Below are positions 52,184 to 60,665 of a stretch of 64,000 bases of DNA, piece by piece. The notes beneath the pieces were generated by a model that saw only the letters and a program-made list of their open reading frames with translations, had not been told where the DNA came from and searched no databases. A program made the position numbers and the translations under genes. Numbering within the stretch: position 1 is the stretch's first letter; every line of letters starts with the position of its first letter. The stretch is from Pseudoduganella guangdongensis (GTDB taxonomy: Bacteria > Pseudomonadota > Gammaproteobacteria > Burkholderiales > Burkholderiaceae_D), in the NCBI RefSeq assembly GCF_009857475.1, contig NZ_WWCJ01000004.1, positions 186,001-250,000 of the forward strand, given 5' to 3'.

Positions 52184-53894
52184 TGTTGCCTATCCATTCC
52201 TTGAGCACGTTGGCGACGATGCGCGGGTCTTCCGCTGCCAGTTTCTTCGCCAGCGCCAGGTTGTCGCGGTAGGTGCGGGCAGTGTTTTCTTCCATCTTGG
52301 CGATTTCCTCCGCCAGCAATTCTTCCGGTGTCGGGCCGAGGGGTTCCACGATAGGCTCCGGTTCCGGTTCCGGCTCCGGTTCGTTGATCTGGTCGATCTT
52401 CTTGAACACCGGCCGCATCATCGGGCGCACGATACGCAGCAGGATGTACAGCAGGATCAGCGCCGTGATCAGGAACTTGGCCAGCTCTTTCGCCAGCGGC
52501 AGGTTGGCCGGATCGCGCCACCATTCCAGCGGTGGTTCAGGCTCCTTGTCGACGCCGTCGAATGGCGCGTTGGCCACGCTGACGGAGTCGCCACGGTCCT
52601 GGTTGTAGCCCATGGCTTCCTTCACCAGGCTATTGATCTTGGCCATCTCATCCGCACTGAGCGGCTTGACCACGACCTTCCCGTTTTTATCGATGGTGCG
52701 ACGGTAGTTTACTACGACGCCGACCGTCATGCGCTTGAGTCCGGCCATCGCCTTCTGCTCATAACGCACAGTCTTGTCGACTTCATAATTGGTGGTCGAT
52801 TCCTTATGGCTCGGCGCGGCGGTGGCAACGGCCGCCCCAGGCGCCGGCTGGCCCGGCGGGGTGGTGGTCAGCGGCGCCGTCGCCACGCCCGGCGGCTGGT
52901 TCGACAGCGCGCCCGGGATGCCGCCCGGATTCTGGTTGGCATTGCCGTTGGTCTCCGTGCTCTGCTGGCTGCGGATGGCCGAGGCGGCCGGCGGCGAATT
53001 CGGCTTATAGGTTTCGGCCGCCTGCTCGATGGCGGAGAAATCGACGTCGGCCACCGCCTCGGCGCGCACATTGCCCTCGCCCACGATCGGCGTGATGATC
53101 GATTCGACCTGCTTGATGACCTGCTTCTGCATCTCCTGCACATACTTGAGCTGGGACGCGTCGAGGTTCTTGGCGTTGTTGGCCGCGTTGCCGTTCTTGT
53201 TCAGGTCCGACACCAGGTTGCCCGACTGGTCCACCACCGTGACATTGGCCGGCGACAGCTCCGGCACGGACGAGGCGACCAGGTGCACGATGGCGCTGAC
53301 CTGGGCCGGGTCGATCATGCGGTTGGCGTGCAGCTGCAGTACCACCGAGGCGGTCGGCTTTTGCGCATCGCGCACGAAGACGGACGGTTTTGGCATGGCC
53401 AGGTGCACGCGCGCCGACTCCACTGCGCCGATGGACTGGATCGAACGCGCCAGCTCGCCTTCCAGCGCGCGCTGGTAATTGACCTGTTCCAGGAACTGGG
53501 ACACGCCCAGCTTCTGGTTCTCCATCACTTCAAAGCCGACATTGCCGCCCTTGGGCAAGCCCTGCTGGGCCAGGCGCAGGCGCACATTGTGCACCTGGTC
53601 GGACGGCACCAGGATGGCCTGGCCGCCCTCGGCCAGCTTGTACTTGATCTGGGCCGCGTCCAGCGCCGCCGTGATGGCGCCGCCGTCCTTGTCGGTGTAG
53701 TTGGCGAACAGGACTTTGTAGTCCGGCTCCTTATTCCACATCCACAGCATCAGGATGAGTGCCAGCACGCCAGCCACGGCCGCGCCGCGGATCACCATCT
53801 TGCCCATCGGGGTCTGGAAGAAGGCGAAGCGCCCCTTGGGGGCTTGCTGGACGTCTGGATCGTCGATATCGAGTTGTTCGGCGGCTGCAGCCAT
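52176..53894 (-). CDS. fliF: Flagellar MS-ring protein FliF
   Basis: A 572-residue membrane ring protein and the first part of the basal body to assemble. Seen: an N-terminal hydrophobic segment (about 33-50), the YscJ-like ring motifs with DGGAITAALDAAQIKYKLAE and VNYQRALEGELARSIQSIGA, a Pro/Ala/Gly-rich region (about 310-360), and a second transmembrane helix near residue 465 (FLITALILLYILLRIV), with the FliG-binding C-terminal end. The length is normal. Divergent from fliE across 199 bp. Confidence 0.97.
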   Translation of the reverse strand: MAAAAEQLDIDDPDVQQAPKGRFAFFQTPMGKMVIRGAAVAGVLALILMLWMWNKEPDYKVLFANYTDKDGGAITAALDAAQIKYKLAEGGQAILVPSDQVHNVRLRLAQQGLPKGGNVGFEVMENQKLGVSQFLEQVNYQRALEGELARSIQSIGAVESARVHLAMPKPSVFVRDAQKPTASVVLQLHANRMIDPAQVSAIVHLVASSVPELSPANVTVVDQSGNLVSDLNKNGNAANNAKNLDASQLKYVQEMQKQVIKQVESIITPIVGEGNVRAEAVADVDFSAIEQAAETYKPNSPPAASAIRSQQSTETNGNANQNPGGIPGALSNQPPGVATAPLTTTPPGQPAPGAAVATAAPSHKESTTNYEVDKTVRYEQKAMAGLKRMTVGVVVNYRRTIDKNGKVVVKPLSADEMAKINSLVKEAMGYNQDRGDSVSVANAPFDGVDKEPEPPLEWWRDPANLPLAKELAKFLITALILLYILLRIVRPMMRPVFKKIDQINEPEPEPEPEPIVEPLGPTPEELLAEEIAKMEENTARTYRDNLALAKKLAAEDPRIVANVLKEWIGNND

Positions 53895-54093
53895 GGGTAA
53901 TCACTGTGGGGTTAATGGGCCTGTTGCACATTATCCAGCGATCATGCGCTGTTTAAAGGCAGGAATAGGCACCCGTTTGCCTTGCTGCTCAGTGCAAGCC
54001 CCTTGTGCGGGAAGCCTTATTCTGGAAGCCTGACAGTAGGAATCTATTGTAGCAAGGCAACATCCCACTGCAAAAATTTTGGAGTAAAAAGAA
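53895..54093. promoter_or_regulatory. Divergent fliF / fliE intergenic region
   Basis: A 199-bp gap that must hold the promoters of the fliF operon (leftward) and fliE (rightward). I see an inverted repeat CTTGC-N8-GCAAG, but no convincing sigma-54 or sigma-28 site. fliE has a clear GGAG ribosome-binding site. Confidence 0.4.
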
Positions 54094-54435
54094 ATGAAAA
54101 CAGGCGGCATAGACAGCAGCCAGATCCAGGCCATGATTGCCCAGTTGAAAGCTGCGGCGACCCGGCCGGCAGCCACGCCCCCGGCGATCCAGACCGAAAA
54201 GGTGGCGCCCAAGCCCGACTTCACCGACGCCATGAAAGGCGCGCTGGACGCGGTGCAGGCCAGCCAGACCAAGGCCGAAGGCATGACCAGGCGCTTCCAG
54301 ATGGGCGACGACTCGGTGAATTTATCGGACGTCATGATCTCGATGCAAAAAGCCAGCATCAACTTCCAGGCCACGGTCCAGGTGCGCAACAAGCTGGTGC
54401 AGGCCTACCACGACATCATGAACATGCAGGTGTAA
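54094..54435 (+). CDS. fliE: Flagellar hook-basal body complex protein FliE
   Basis: A 113-residue protein joining the MS ring and the rod. Seen: MKTGGIDSSQIQAMIAQLKA at the start, an Ala/Pro linker, and the conserved C-terminal end with DDSVNLSDVMISMQKASINF and VRNKLVQAYHDIMNMQV. It has a good GGAG ribosome-binding site. It is a single-gene unit, divergent from fliF, and its stop codon is 1 bp from an 80-bp perfect palindrome. Confidence 0.96.
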   Translation: MKTGGIDSSQIQAMIAQLKAAATRPAATPPAIQTEKVAPKPDFTDAMKGALDAVQASQTKAEGMTRRFQMGDDSVNLSDVMISMQKASINFQATVQVRNKLVQAYHDIMNMQV

Positions 54436-54436
54436 G

Positions 54437-54516
54437 AACCGGTGCCAGGTCTGTCAAATGGACAAAAGGCGCACGTACGTGCGCCTTTTGTCCATTTGAC
54501 AGACCTGGCACCGGTT
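54437..54516. repeat. Perfect 80-bp palindrome between fliE and ycgR
   Basis: Two 40-nt arms with no loop and no mismatch, the left arm beginning AACCGGTGCCAGGTCTGTCA and the centre being GCACGTACGTGC. It starts 1 bp after the fliE stop and ends at the first base of the ycgR stop codon. The two genes converge, so a bidirectional terminator is the simplest role. The left arm contains the shorter complementary units TGTC and GACA around AAATG. Whether similar copies occur elsewhere cannot be judged here. Confidence 0.9.
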
Positions 54517-55277
54517 TACCCGAGGCCGGCGATGCGGGCGTTGCGTTCGCGCTCGAGCTTGGTGATGTAGCGTTGCACGGCGTTCAGGGCCGAGCGCGGG
54601 AGCTCGACGAACTGGCAGCCCAGGCGGCGGTTGGATTTGTTGTTTAAAAGCGTCAGGTCCAGGGAGTTGCGGATCTGCAGGCCGGCGGTGACCGGGCCCA
54701 CTTCGGGCAATTCGATGCGGCAGTCGGCGTACACCTTGCCGATCGTGTCGCCCAGCACCAGGCTGTTGTCGAGGATGGCAATGCCGCCACAACTGATATC
54801 GGCTAAGGGGAAGGCCTTGCTGCCGCCGCCCAGTTCGGCCGGCAGCGGGATCAGCACGCGCACCGGGTTGCTGACCGGCGTCGCCATGCGGTAAAACTCG
54901 CGCCGCTGCAGGCGGATCAGGCTGGCCGGCAGGGCCATCTTGAAGGCGGGGCTGCCTTCAAACGTGCACGCTTCAATGTGCTCGCCGCCGAACATGATGC
55001 GGATCTTGTCCAGCGTGGTCTCGAAAGAAAGCCTTTTAGCGCTTAGGATGCGGCGGTTCTGGTCGGGGTTGATCGAGCAGTCGAGGATGACGTTGCCGGC
55101 GTCGGCATCGACTTCCAGGATGGACGTGACGCACACATCGGACTCGCCATGCACCAGCATGCGGATCAGCTGGCTTTTCTCGCCAATGCTGCGCAGCAGG
55201 GCGATGATCTCGCGGCGTGAGGACACCTCGAAGTCATGCCAGTTCTCCAAGTCCGAGTCCGAAATATAGCTGTGCAT
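54516..55277 (-). CDS. ycgR: Flagellar brake protein YcgR (PilZ, c-di-GMP binding)
   Basis: A 253-residue effector that slows the motor when c-di-GMP is bound. Seen: an N-terminal YcgR-N domain (about 1-110) and a C-terminal PilZ domain with the RRREFYR-type motif (LIRLQRREFYRMATP) and the second c-di-GMP motif ADISCGGIAI. The ATG at 55277 overlaps the upstream stop; a leucine-type start at 55280 would add one residue. It lies in the same leftward unit as the second FliK and the late filament genes. Confidence 0.93.
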   Translation of the reverse strand: MHSYISDSDLENWHDFEVSSRREIIALLRSIGEKSQLIRMLVHGESDVCVTSILEVDADAGNVILDCSINPDQNRRILSAKRLSFETTLDKIRIMFGGEHIEACTFEGSPAFKMALPASLIRLQRREFYRMATPVSNPVRVLIPLPAELGGGSKAFPLADISCGGIAILDNSLVLGDTIGKVYADCRIELPEVGPVTAGLQIRNSLDLTLLNNKSNRRLGCQFVELPRSALNAVQRYITKLERERNARIAGLG

Positions 55278-55633
55278 CAAAGTCCGTTTTCTGGGGATTC
55301 ATTCGGTACGCTCAGATCGGGGGCCGGGGGCCGGGGCTGCCCCGTCTTTTGCGCTGCTTCAATATGATATAGCCACGCTAACAGTTCCGCAATTACGCGG
55401 TAGAGCAGGGGTGGGATCTGGTGGTCCAGGTCCACTTCCATCAGCAGCGAGACCAGTTCCTTCGATTCGTGGATGAACACGCCGTGCTCGGCGGCGACGG
55501 CGATGATCTGCTCGGCCACCAGGCCGCGCCCCTTGGCGACCACCTTGGGCGCGCCTTCGCCGCTCTTGTACGCGAGCGCGACGGCGCTTTGCAGCGGCTT
55601 GCGCGGCAGCTCGTTGGGGTCACCCTGGGCCAT
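55277..55633 (-). CDS. FlhB C-terminal-domain protein (FhlB/YlqH-like)
   Basis: A 118-residue cytoplasmic protein matching the C-terminal domain of FlhB (SAVALAYKSGEGAPKVVAKG, then KELVSLLMEVDLDHQIPP and LYRVIAELLAWLY), with no membrane helices. It lacks the NPTH autocleavage motif at the expected place, reading KSGEGAP directly after ALAY. Such stand-alone domains (FhlB) can replace the cleaved FlhB tail in some bacteria. The ATG at 55633 is chosen because earlier in-frame residues are Arg/Pro/Ser shadow sequence. It overlaps fliK2 by 14 bp. Confidence 0.88.
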   Translation of the reverse strand: MAQGDPNELPRKPLQSAVALAYKSGEGAPKVVAKGRGLVAEQIIAVAAEHGVFIHESKELVSLLMEVDLDHQIPPLLYRVIAELLAWLYHIEAAQKTGQPRPPAPDLSVPNESPENGL

Positions 55634-57017
55634 CGTGGCCTTCCGCTTTGATGGCGAGCGAGGCCAGCGGCGCGCCGGCGGCGTCCAGCGCTTGCTGCAG
55701 GGCGCCGGCCCAGGCGCGCAGGGTGTCGGCGGTTTCCTCGCTGCCCGATTCGACCGCGATGTGGACCTGGTCGCCGACCAGCGTGACCTTGGCGCCCACC
55801 GTGCCCAGCAGGGGGAAGCGGAAGCGCACGCCGCTGCGCCAGACGGTGTCGGCTTCGCCGTCGCGGCCATCGCGCCCGCCCTGGCCGCCTTGGCGCTGCT
55901 GTTCGCGCTCGACCAGCCATTGCATCTGCTGGCCGGGCCACGCTTCGCCTTGCCACAGCACCTTGCCTTGCTCCTGGGTGTGCAGTTGCTGGTTGATCAT
56001 CTGGGCGGCGGACAGGTCGGGACCGGCCGCCAGCTTGGCGGCCGCTTCCAGCGGGTTCTGATTGGCGCCCTGCAGGGCGGCGTGGCGCTGCATCTGCGGT
56101 TCGCGCTGCAGGTCTTGCAGGGGGCGCTTGCCGGCGGCCCATTCGGCGACGTGCGATTCGTAGAACAGGCCGCTGTCCCCGAGGGCGCGCTGCAGGCCTT
56201 CGCTGAGCTTGGCGGTGTCGGGCGGGCCGCCGGCGCTGAGCGGGGCCTTGCCGTTGATGGTGACCGGGACGCCGGGCGAGGTGTAGGCACTGGCCAGGGC
56301 GCTGGCAATAGCGCGCGCGGCCGGGCTGAGGGCGGCTTGCGGGGTGTCTTTGCCCAGCGCGGGCAACTGGTCGGCCGGGACCAGGGGCGCTTTGCTGAGC
56401 AAGGCGGCGCCGGGACTCAGGGGACGTGCTTGGGTTTGCGGGGCGCTGGTCTGGCTGGCGAGGACGGCGTCGCCTTCTGCGCCCCGGCCGGCGGCGGCAG
56501 CAGCGGCGCCACTGGCCACGGCAGCCCCGGCGCCCGCGTTCAGGGCGGCGCCGGGCGCGCCTGCCGCTGCGCCGCCGGCAGCCTGGCCGGCTTGTCCGGC
56601 GGGCGGCTGCTTGCCGCTCAGGTTGATGATGGCCGCTTCCTGCGCGGGCAGGCGGCCGCCGCCAGCTGGCGTGTCGGGAATCGGGTCGCCGCTGACGAAG
56701 GTGGCCATCTGGCCGGCCTGCGGGCTGCCGGCGCCCACTTGCAGCGTGGGGCGCGGCTGGGCGCTGATGACCGTCAGCGGCAGCTCATCGCCGGTGTTGA
56801 CGCCGGGCGGCAGCAGCATGCGCGCATTGGTGTCGGCCACCCGCACCAGGAAACTGCCATCGTTGAATTTGCTGAGGACCTGGGCTGGCAGGGTTTGCCC
56901 GACCATTTGCGAGAGGGCGCGCTGGAAGGCTTCCTGCCGCGGTGTCGCCACCGCTTGCGCCGCCGAGGCGGCGCTGGTGGGACTGACGCCGCGGATGTCC
57001 AGGCGCGGGGGCAGCAT
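55620..57017 (-). CDS. Second FliK-type flagellar hook-length control protein
   Basis: A 465-residue protein with a FliK-like domain at the C-terminus (about 385-455: VRFRFPLLGTVGAKVTLVGD, then VHIAVESGSEETADTLRAWA). Its first part is Ala/Gly/Pro/Gln-rich with conserved patches (ALSQMVGQTLPAQVLSKFND; VADTNARMLLPPGVNTGDEL). It has no match to the ruler-repeat composition of the main FliK at 46991-48547 and no signal peptide. Its position before the FhlB-like gene suggests a coupled pair in export switching (inference). Confidence 0.8.
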   Translation of the reverse strand: MLPPRLDIRGVSPTSAASAAQAVATPRQEAFQRALSQMVGQTLPAQVLSKFNDGSFLVRVADTNARMLLPPGVNTGDELPLTVISAQPRPTLQVGAGSPQAGQMATFVSGDPIPDTPAGGGRLPAQEAAIINLSGKQPPAGQAGQAAGGAAAGAPGAALNAGAGAAVASGAAAAAAGRGAEGDAVLASQTSAPQTQARPLSPGAALLSKAPLVPADQLPALGKDTPQAALSPAARAIASALASAYTSPGVPVTINGKAPLSAGGPPDTAKLSEGLQRALGDSGLFYESHVAEWAAGKRPLQDLQREPQMQRHAALQGANQNPLEAAAKLAAGPDLSAAQMINQQLHTQEQGKVLWQGEAWPGQQMQWLVEREQQRQGGQGGRDGRDGEADTVWRSGVRFRFPLLGTVGAKVTLVGDQVHIAVESGSEETADTLRAWAGALQQALDAAGAPLASLAIKAEGHDGPG

Positions 57018-57031
57018 GCCAGCCGCCCCGT

Positions 57032-57364
57032 TCAGACGGCACCGTAGGCGGCGGCCAGGCGCCGTTCAGTGCCGGTGTTGTTGATCAGTTTGGACAGCTG
57101 GGCCATCCAGGGCATGGTCAGGTCGCGGATCTGGCGGTCGTCGTCCAGCATCTGCTTGATCAGGCCCAGCTTTTGCTGGCGCTCGCCGGTGTTCAGCGTG
57201 ACCGCGGCCTCCTGGCCGCGCAGCACGGCGACATGGGCGGCCACTTGCTGCTCCAGGCCTTCCAGCCCATCCCAGTCGGCCGCCGTTGCTGCCGCCACCA
57301 TCTGTTTGGTCAGTACTGCCATGGCGGAGTAGGCGGTCAAAACTTCCACGTTCGTCATTGTCAT
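57032..57364 (-). CDS. fliT: Flagellar protein FliT
   Basis: A 110-residue helical chaperone for the filament cap FliD. Seen: VLTAYSAMAVLTKQMVAAAT, AADWDGLEGLEQQVAAHVAV and an end with DDRQIRDLTMPWMAQLSKLI. Position between fliS and the second FliK supports the call, since FliT is a small poorly conserved protein. In enterobacteria FliT also inhibits FlhDC; whether this one does is unknown. Confidence 0.85.
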   Translation of the reverse strand: MTMTNVEVLTAYSAMAVLTKQMVAAATAADWDGLEGLEQQVAAHVAVLRGQEAAVTLNTGERQQKLGLIKQMLDDDRQIRDLTMPWMAQLSKLINNTGTERRLAAAYGAV

Positions 57365-57370
57365 CCTCGG

Positions 57371-57808
57371 TTACATGCTGGCGAATGCCGCAGGCTGGGG
57401 GTTGGTGGTTGGGGCGACGGTGCCGCCGATCTGGTTCCAGGTGTCGCGCAGGTCGGCCAGCAGGCCGCGGACTTCGTCCAGCGCTTGCTGGTCGTTGTTC
57501 AGGTTGGCGTGCAGCAGGCGGCTGCTCATGTATTCATACAGGGCGTCCAGGTTGGCGGCGATTTCGCCGCCGACTTCCTTGTCCAGGCTGGCGCGCAAGC
57601 CGTTGTCGATGATCTGGATCGCCTTGGAAATGGCCTTGCCTTTTTCCTGGATATTGCCGGCGCCCATCTGCACCCCGGCGGTGGCGATGGCCGCCAGCGC
57701 GCCATCGTAGAGCATCACGATCAGCTTGTGGGGCGAGGCGGCGCTGACGCCGGTCTCGAGGCCGACTTTGGCGTACGCATTGACGCCGCGTGAGTTGGTT
57801 CCAAACAT
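57371..57808 (-). CDS. fliS: Flagellin export chaperone FliS
   Basis: A 145-residue chaperone that keeps flagellin unpolymerised. Seen: GVNAYAKVGLETGVSAASPH, KLIVMLYDGALAAIATAGVQ, KGKAISKAIQIIDNGLRASL and LDALYEYMSSRLLHANLNND, all characteristic of FliS. The length is typical. Sits 22 bp after fliD and 6 bp before fliT. Confidence 0.96.
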   Translation of the reverse strand: MFGTNSRGVNAYAKVGLETGVSAASPHKLIVMLYDGALAAIATAGVQMGAGNIQEKGKAISKAIQIIDNGLRASLDKEVGGEIAANLDALYEYMSSRLLHANLNNDQQALDEVRGLLADLRDTWNQIGGTVAPTTNPQPAAFASM

Positions 57809-57830
57809 AATCTCTCCTCTGTACTCTTGA

Positions 57831-60482
57831 TCAGCTATTGGCCGCGAGGGATGCCAGTTGCTGGGTCAAATATGCCTGTGTCGATTGCATCTGCGCCAGC
57901 ACGGTATCCAGGCGCGTGAACTGGGCGCGGTAGCGCGCTTCCACCCCTTCCAGCTTGGTGTTGAAAGCGTCGCGCTGCTTGCCGATATCCTTGATGTTCT
58001 TGTTCAAGCCTTCGGTGCGGCTGCCGATCAAGCCCTTGGCACCGAGGAAGCTGGTGGCCAGGTTGTTGAGCTGGTAGGCATAGCCTTGCGAGAAGGAGAT
58101 ATTGCCGCGGTCGCCAATCGCGCCGCCGGTGATCTCGATCTTCAGCCCTTCGATGCCGGAGCCGGCCTGGCCGGTCATGAACTGGCCGCTGCCGGTCACC
58201 GGCAAGCCATTGATGGTCCCGGCCACGTCCTTGCCGGCCACCGGGGCGGCGCCGCCGAAAATGCTGTTGACGGTGGTGCCGCCGGCGTCGGCCAGCTTGA
58301 TATTGGAGACCGAGCCGTATTTGCTGGAGGCCAGCACCAGCTTGCCGCCGGCATCGATGGTGGCCGTCACGCTCGAACCCGCCGAGGCGAAGCCGGAGTT
58401 GCCGTTGATGGCGCCTTGCAGCACGCGTGCCAGTTCCGTCGGCGTGTAGGTGCCGGCCGGGATGTCGATGTCGATCGTGTTCTTCAGGCTGCTCGGCGTG
58501 CCATCGTTCAAGGTCACCTTCCACTTGGTGCCGTCGCTGATGGTGGTGGCGGCCGGCGCGGCCAGCGAGGTGATCGACCCTTGCGCTGCCAGCTGCGTCA
58601 CGGTCACTGCATAGGTACCAGGCTTGGTGGCGTTGGTCGAGCTGACAAAGCTCATATTGCTGTCGCTCGAACTGCCGACGGCCGCGAACAGGCCGGCGAT
58701 ATCGTTGAAGTTCTCGTCGATCGCCTTGGTCATCTTGGCGGTGTCGAGGTTCAGCGCGCCGGTCTTGTCGAAGCTGATGCCGACCTGGCCCAGGTTGGTC
58801 AGGGTGCCGGACAGGCCGGTAATCGGCGCGCCCATCATCTTGCGCAGCTGCGATTGCACGGTCTGCGCCGTGAAGTCGCCCTGCAGCACGCCGGCCTTCT
58901 TGGTCTCGGCGTTATAGCCGGTCATGTCCTTGATCGCCTTGTCCAGGTCGTTGTACGCCTTGACGAAGTTGGTCAGGTTGGTTTTGAGGGTGCTGGTGTC
59001 CTTGCTGATATTCAGCGTGGAGCTGCCGACCTTGACCACATTCAGTGTCACGCCCTGGATCGCCTCGTTGATCGAGGTGCCGGCGCTGGTGACGGCGATG
59101 CCGTTGACGGTGGCCTTGGTGTCCTGCGCGGCGGCGGTCTGCTTCATGCTGCGCGCGGTGCCGGCCGGGTCGTAGGACAGCATATTGCTGAGTGCCGTGT
59201 CGGCCGGGTTGCCGCCGTCGCCCTGCAGCGAGATCTTCATCGACGATTTTTCGCCGGTCTTGGTCGAGCTCAGCACCAGGCGGAACGGGGTGCCGCTGCC
59301 GTCATTGATGATGCTGGCGTTGACGCCGATATTGGCCTTGTTGATGGCGTCGCGGATGCCTTCCAGCGTGTTGTTGCTGCTGTCGATGGTGACGCCGGTC
59401 AGCGGCGAGGAATCGTACTTGAAGGTGCCGGCCAGGTTGCCGCCGCTGGTGCCCGCCGTCAAGCCGGCGGCGGCCGGGTTGCTGCCGCCGATGGTGATGT
59501 CGGTGGCGTTGGCCGAGGTCAGGCGCACGCTGGTGGCGGAGGTATAGGTGGAACCGTCGTTGGCGCTGCCGGCCGCCGTTTCCAGGCCGCCGCTCACGGT
59601 GCCGCCCACCACTTCCTCAATCGCGATGCTGCCGCCGCTGGCGCTGCGGAATTCCAGGGTGCCGGCGGCGGCCGTGCCGCTGAAGGTGATGCCGGCCGCG
59701 TCCAGCGCGTCGCGCACCGGGCCCGACTCCAGTGCGGTATCGATCTTGGCCGTGGTCACGCCGTCGCCCACATTGGTGCTGGCGCCCTGCGCCGCGATCT
59801 CGATGCCGCCCACGGTCAGCGAATAGCTGCCGTCGGCGCCGGTGGCCACGTTGCCGAACGTGCTGAAGACATTGACGGCGGTGGCGGTGACGCCGGTGGC
59901 GCCGGTCTTGGCGTTGATGGCGGCGGCCAGGGTGGCGGCGCTGTTGGTGTCGGCCGAGGTGGCGATGGCGGTGCCGTTGATGGTCAGCGAGCCGTCGGCC
60001 AGGCCGTTGGCGTGCATGGCGCTGGGCAGGCCGCCGCCAGCAATGCCGTAGCCGACATTGGTGCTGGTGCCGAACTGGAATAACAGGGTGGTCTTGCCGC
60101 CCAGGCCAATGGCCGAGGTCTTGCTGGCCAGGCCATTGCTGGTCAGGGTCTGGGCCTGCGCCATCTGGGTCACATTGATGTTGTAGTTGCCGGGCGAAGC
60201 CTTGGCGCCGGCGCTGGCGGTAAAGATCTTGTCGTCGCCGGAAACCGCGCTCAGGCTGCGGAAGGCGTCGATCTTGGTCAGGCTGCCCAGGGCGCTCTGG
60301 AATACGCCCACCGCGCCGCTCAGGGCGCCCAGGGCGCTGACCTGGGCCTGGTAGGAGGCCGTCTTGCGCTCATAGGCTTGCAAGGGGGCTGCCTCGGCAG
60401 CCATCAGCTTCGCCACGATCTGGTCGACCTGCAAACCAGAGCCGATACCAGGCGAGGACATGGTGGGAGAATTAATAGCCAC
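57831..60482 (-). CDS. fliD: Flagellar filament capping protein FliD (unusually large)
   Basis: An 883-residue cap protein, where 450-650 is usual. Seen: the N-terminal SSPGIGSGLQVDQIVAKLMA and EAAPLQAYERKTASYQAQVS, the C-terminal SFLGAKGLIGSRTEGLNKNI and LDTVLAQMQSTQAYLTQQLA, and the FliD-type middle KAYNDLDKAIKDMTGYNAET. The extra length is in Ala/Gly/Thr/Ser-rich beta-type blocks (about 110-340 and 620-770), the sort of surface domains that vary between species. It has its own sigma-28 promoter. Confidence 0.95.
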   Translation of the reverse strand: MAINSPTMSSPGIGSGLQVDQIVAKLMAAEAAPLQAYERKTASYQAQVSALGALSGAVGVFQSALGSLTKIDAFRSLSAVSGDDKIFTASAGAKASPGNYNINVTQMAQAQTLTSNGLASKTSAIGLGGKTTLLFQFGTSTNVGYGIAGGGLPSAMHANGLADGSLTINGTAIATSADTNSAATLAAAINAKTGATGVTATAVNVFSTFGNVATGADGSYSLTVGGIEIAAQGASTNVGDGVTTAKIDTALESGPVRDALDAAGITFSGTAAAGTLEFRSASGGSIAIEEVVGGTVSGGLETAAGSANDGSTYTSATSVRLTSANATDITIGGSNPAAAGLTAGTSGGNLAGTFKYDSSPLTGVTIDSSNNTLEGIRDAINKANIGVNASIINDGSGTPFRLVLSSTKTGEKSSMKISLQGDGGNPADTALSNMLSYDPAGTARSMKQTAAAQDTKATVNGIAVTSAGTSINEAIQGVTLNVVKVGSSTLNISKDTSTLKTNLTNFVKAYNDLDKAIKDMTGYNAETKKAGVLQGDFTAQTVQSQLRKMMGAPITGLSGTLTNLGQVGISFDKTGALNLDTAKMTKAIDENFNDIAGLFAAVGSSSDSNMSFVSSTNATKPGTYAVTVTQLAAQGSITSLAAPAATTISDGTKWKVTLNDGTPSSLKNTIDIDIPAGTYTPTELARVLQGAINGNSGFASAGSSVTATIDAGGKLVLASSKYGSVSNIKLADAGGTTVNSIFGGAAPVAGKDVAGTINGLPVTGSGQFMTGQAGSGIEGLKIEITGGAIGDRGNISFSQGYAYQLNNLATSFLGAKGLIGSRTEGLNKNIKDIGKQRDAFNTKLEGVEARYRAQFTRLDTVLAQMQSTQAYLTQQLASLAANS

Positions 60483-60516
60483 AGAGGTACTCCATAGAAA
60501 GCGTCACTATAAGTGC

Positions 60517-60543
60517 TTATCGGCAAAATCAAACGCGACTTGA
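60517..60543 (-). promoter_or_regulatory. Sigma-28 promoter of fliD
   Basis: On the minus strand TCAAGTCG (five of eight to TAAAGTTT), 11 bp, then GCCGATAA, an exact -10 match. The inferred start is about 28 bp before the fliD ATG. Confidence 0.85.
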
Positions 60544-60615
60544 GAGGGGGATTTCAAGGCTTGTTCCGGTGACAAGCACTCTTGCTGGGCCGATGGTTCC
60601 AGCATAGCGCAAAAA

Positions 60616-60645
60616 AGCCCGGCATGCCGCGTGGCATACCGGGCT
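60616..60645 (-). terminator. Rho-independent terminator of flaG
   Basis: A 13-bp stem (one mismatch) around a 4-nt loop, arms AGCCCGGTATGCC and GGCATGCCGGGCT, followed on the minus strand by TTTTTT. It lies 20 bp after the flaG stop and separates fliC-flaG from fliD. Confidence 0.88.
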
Positions 60646-60665
60646 GGGGACGGCCGCTGCAGGGT

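Noticed and set aside
53960..53980. GGCACCCGTTTGCC as a sigma-54 promoter between fliF and fliE
   Set aside because: The GG and GC elements are one base too close (9 bp between them, not 10), and no sigma-54 activator gene is in the window.
55277..55870. Longer start for the FlhB-tail protein at 55870
   Set aside because: The added residues are Arg/Ser/Pro-rich shadow sequence inside fliK2; the start at 55633 gives the family domain directly.
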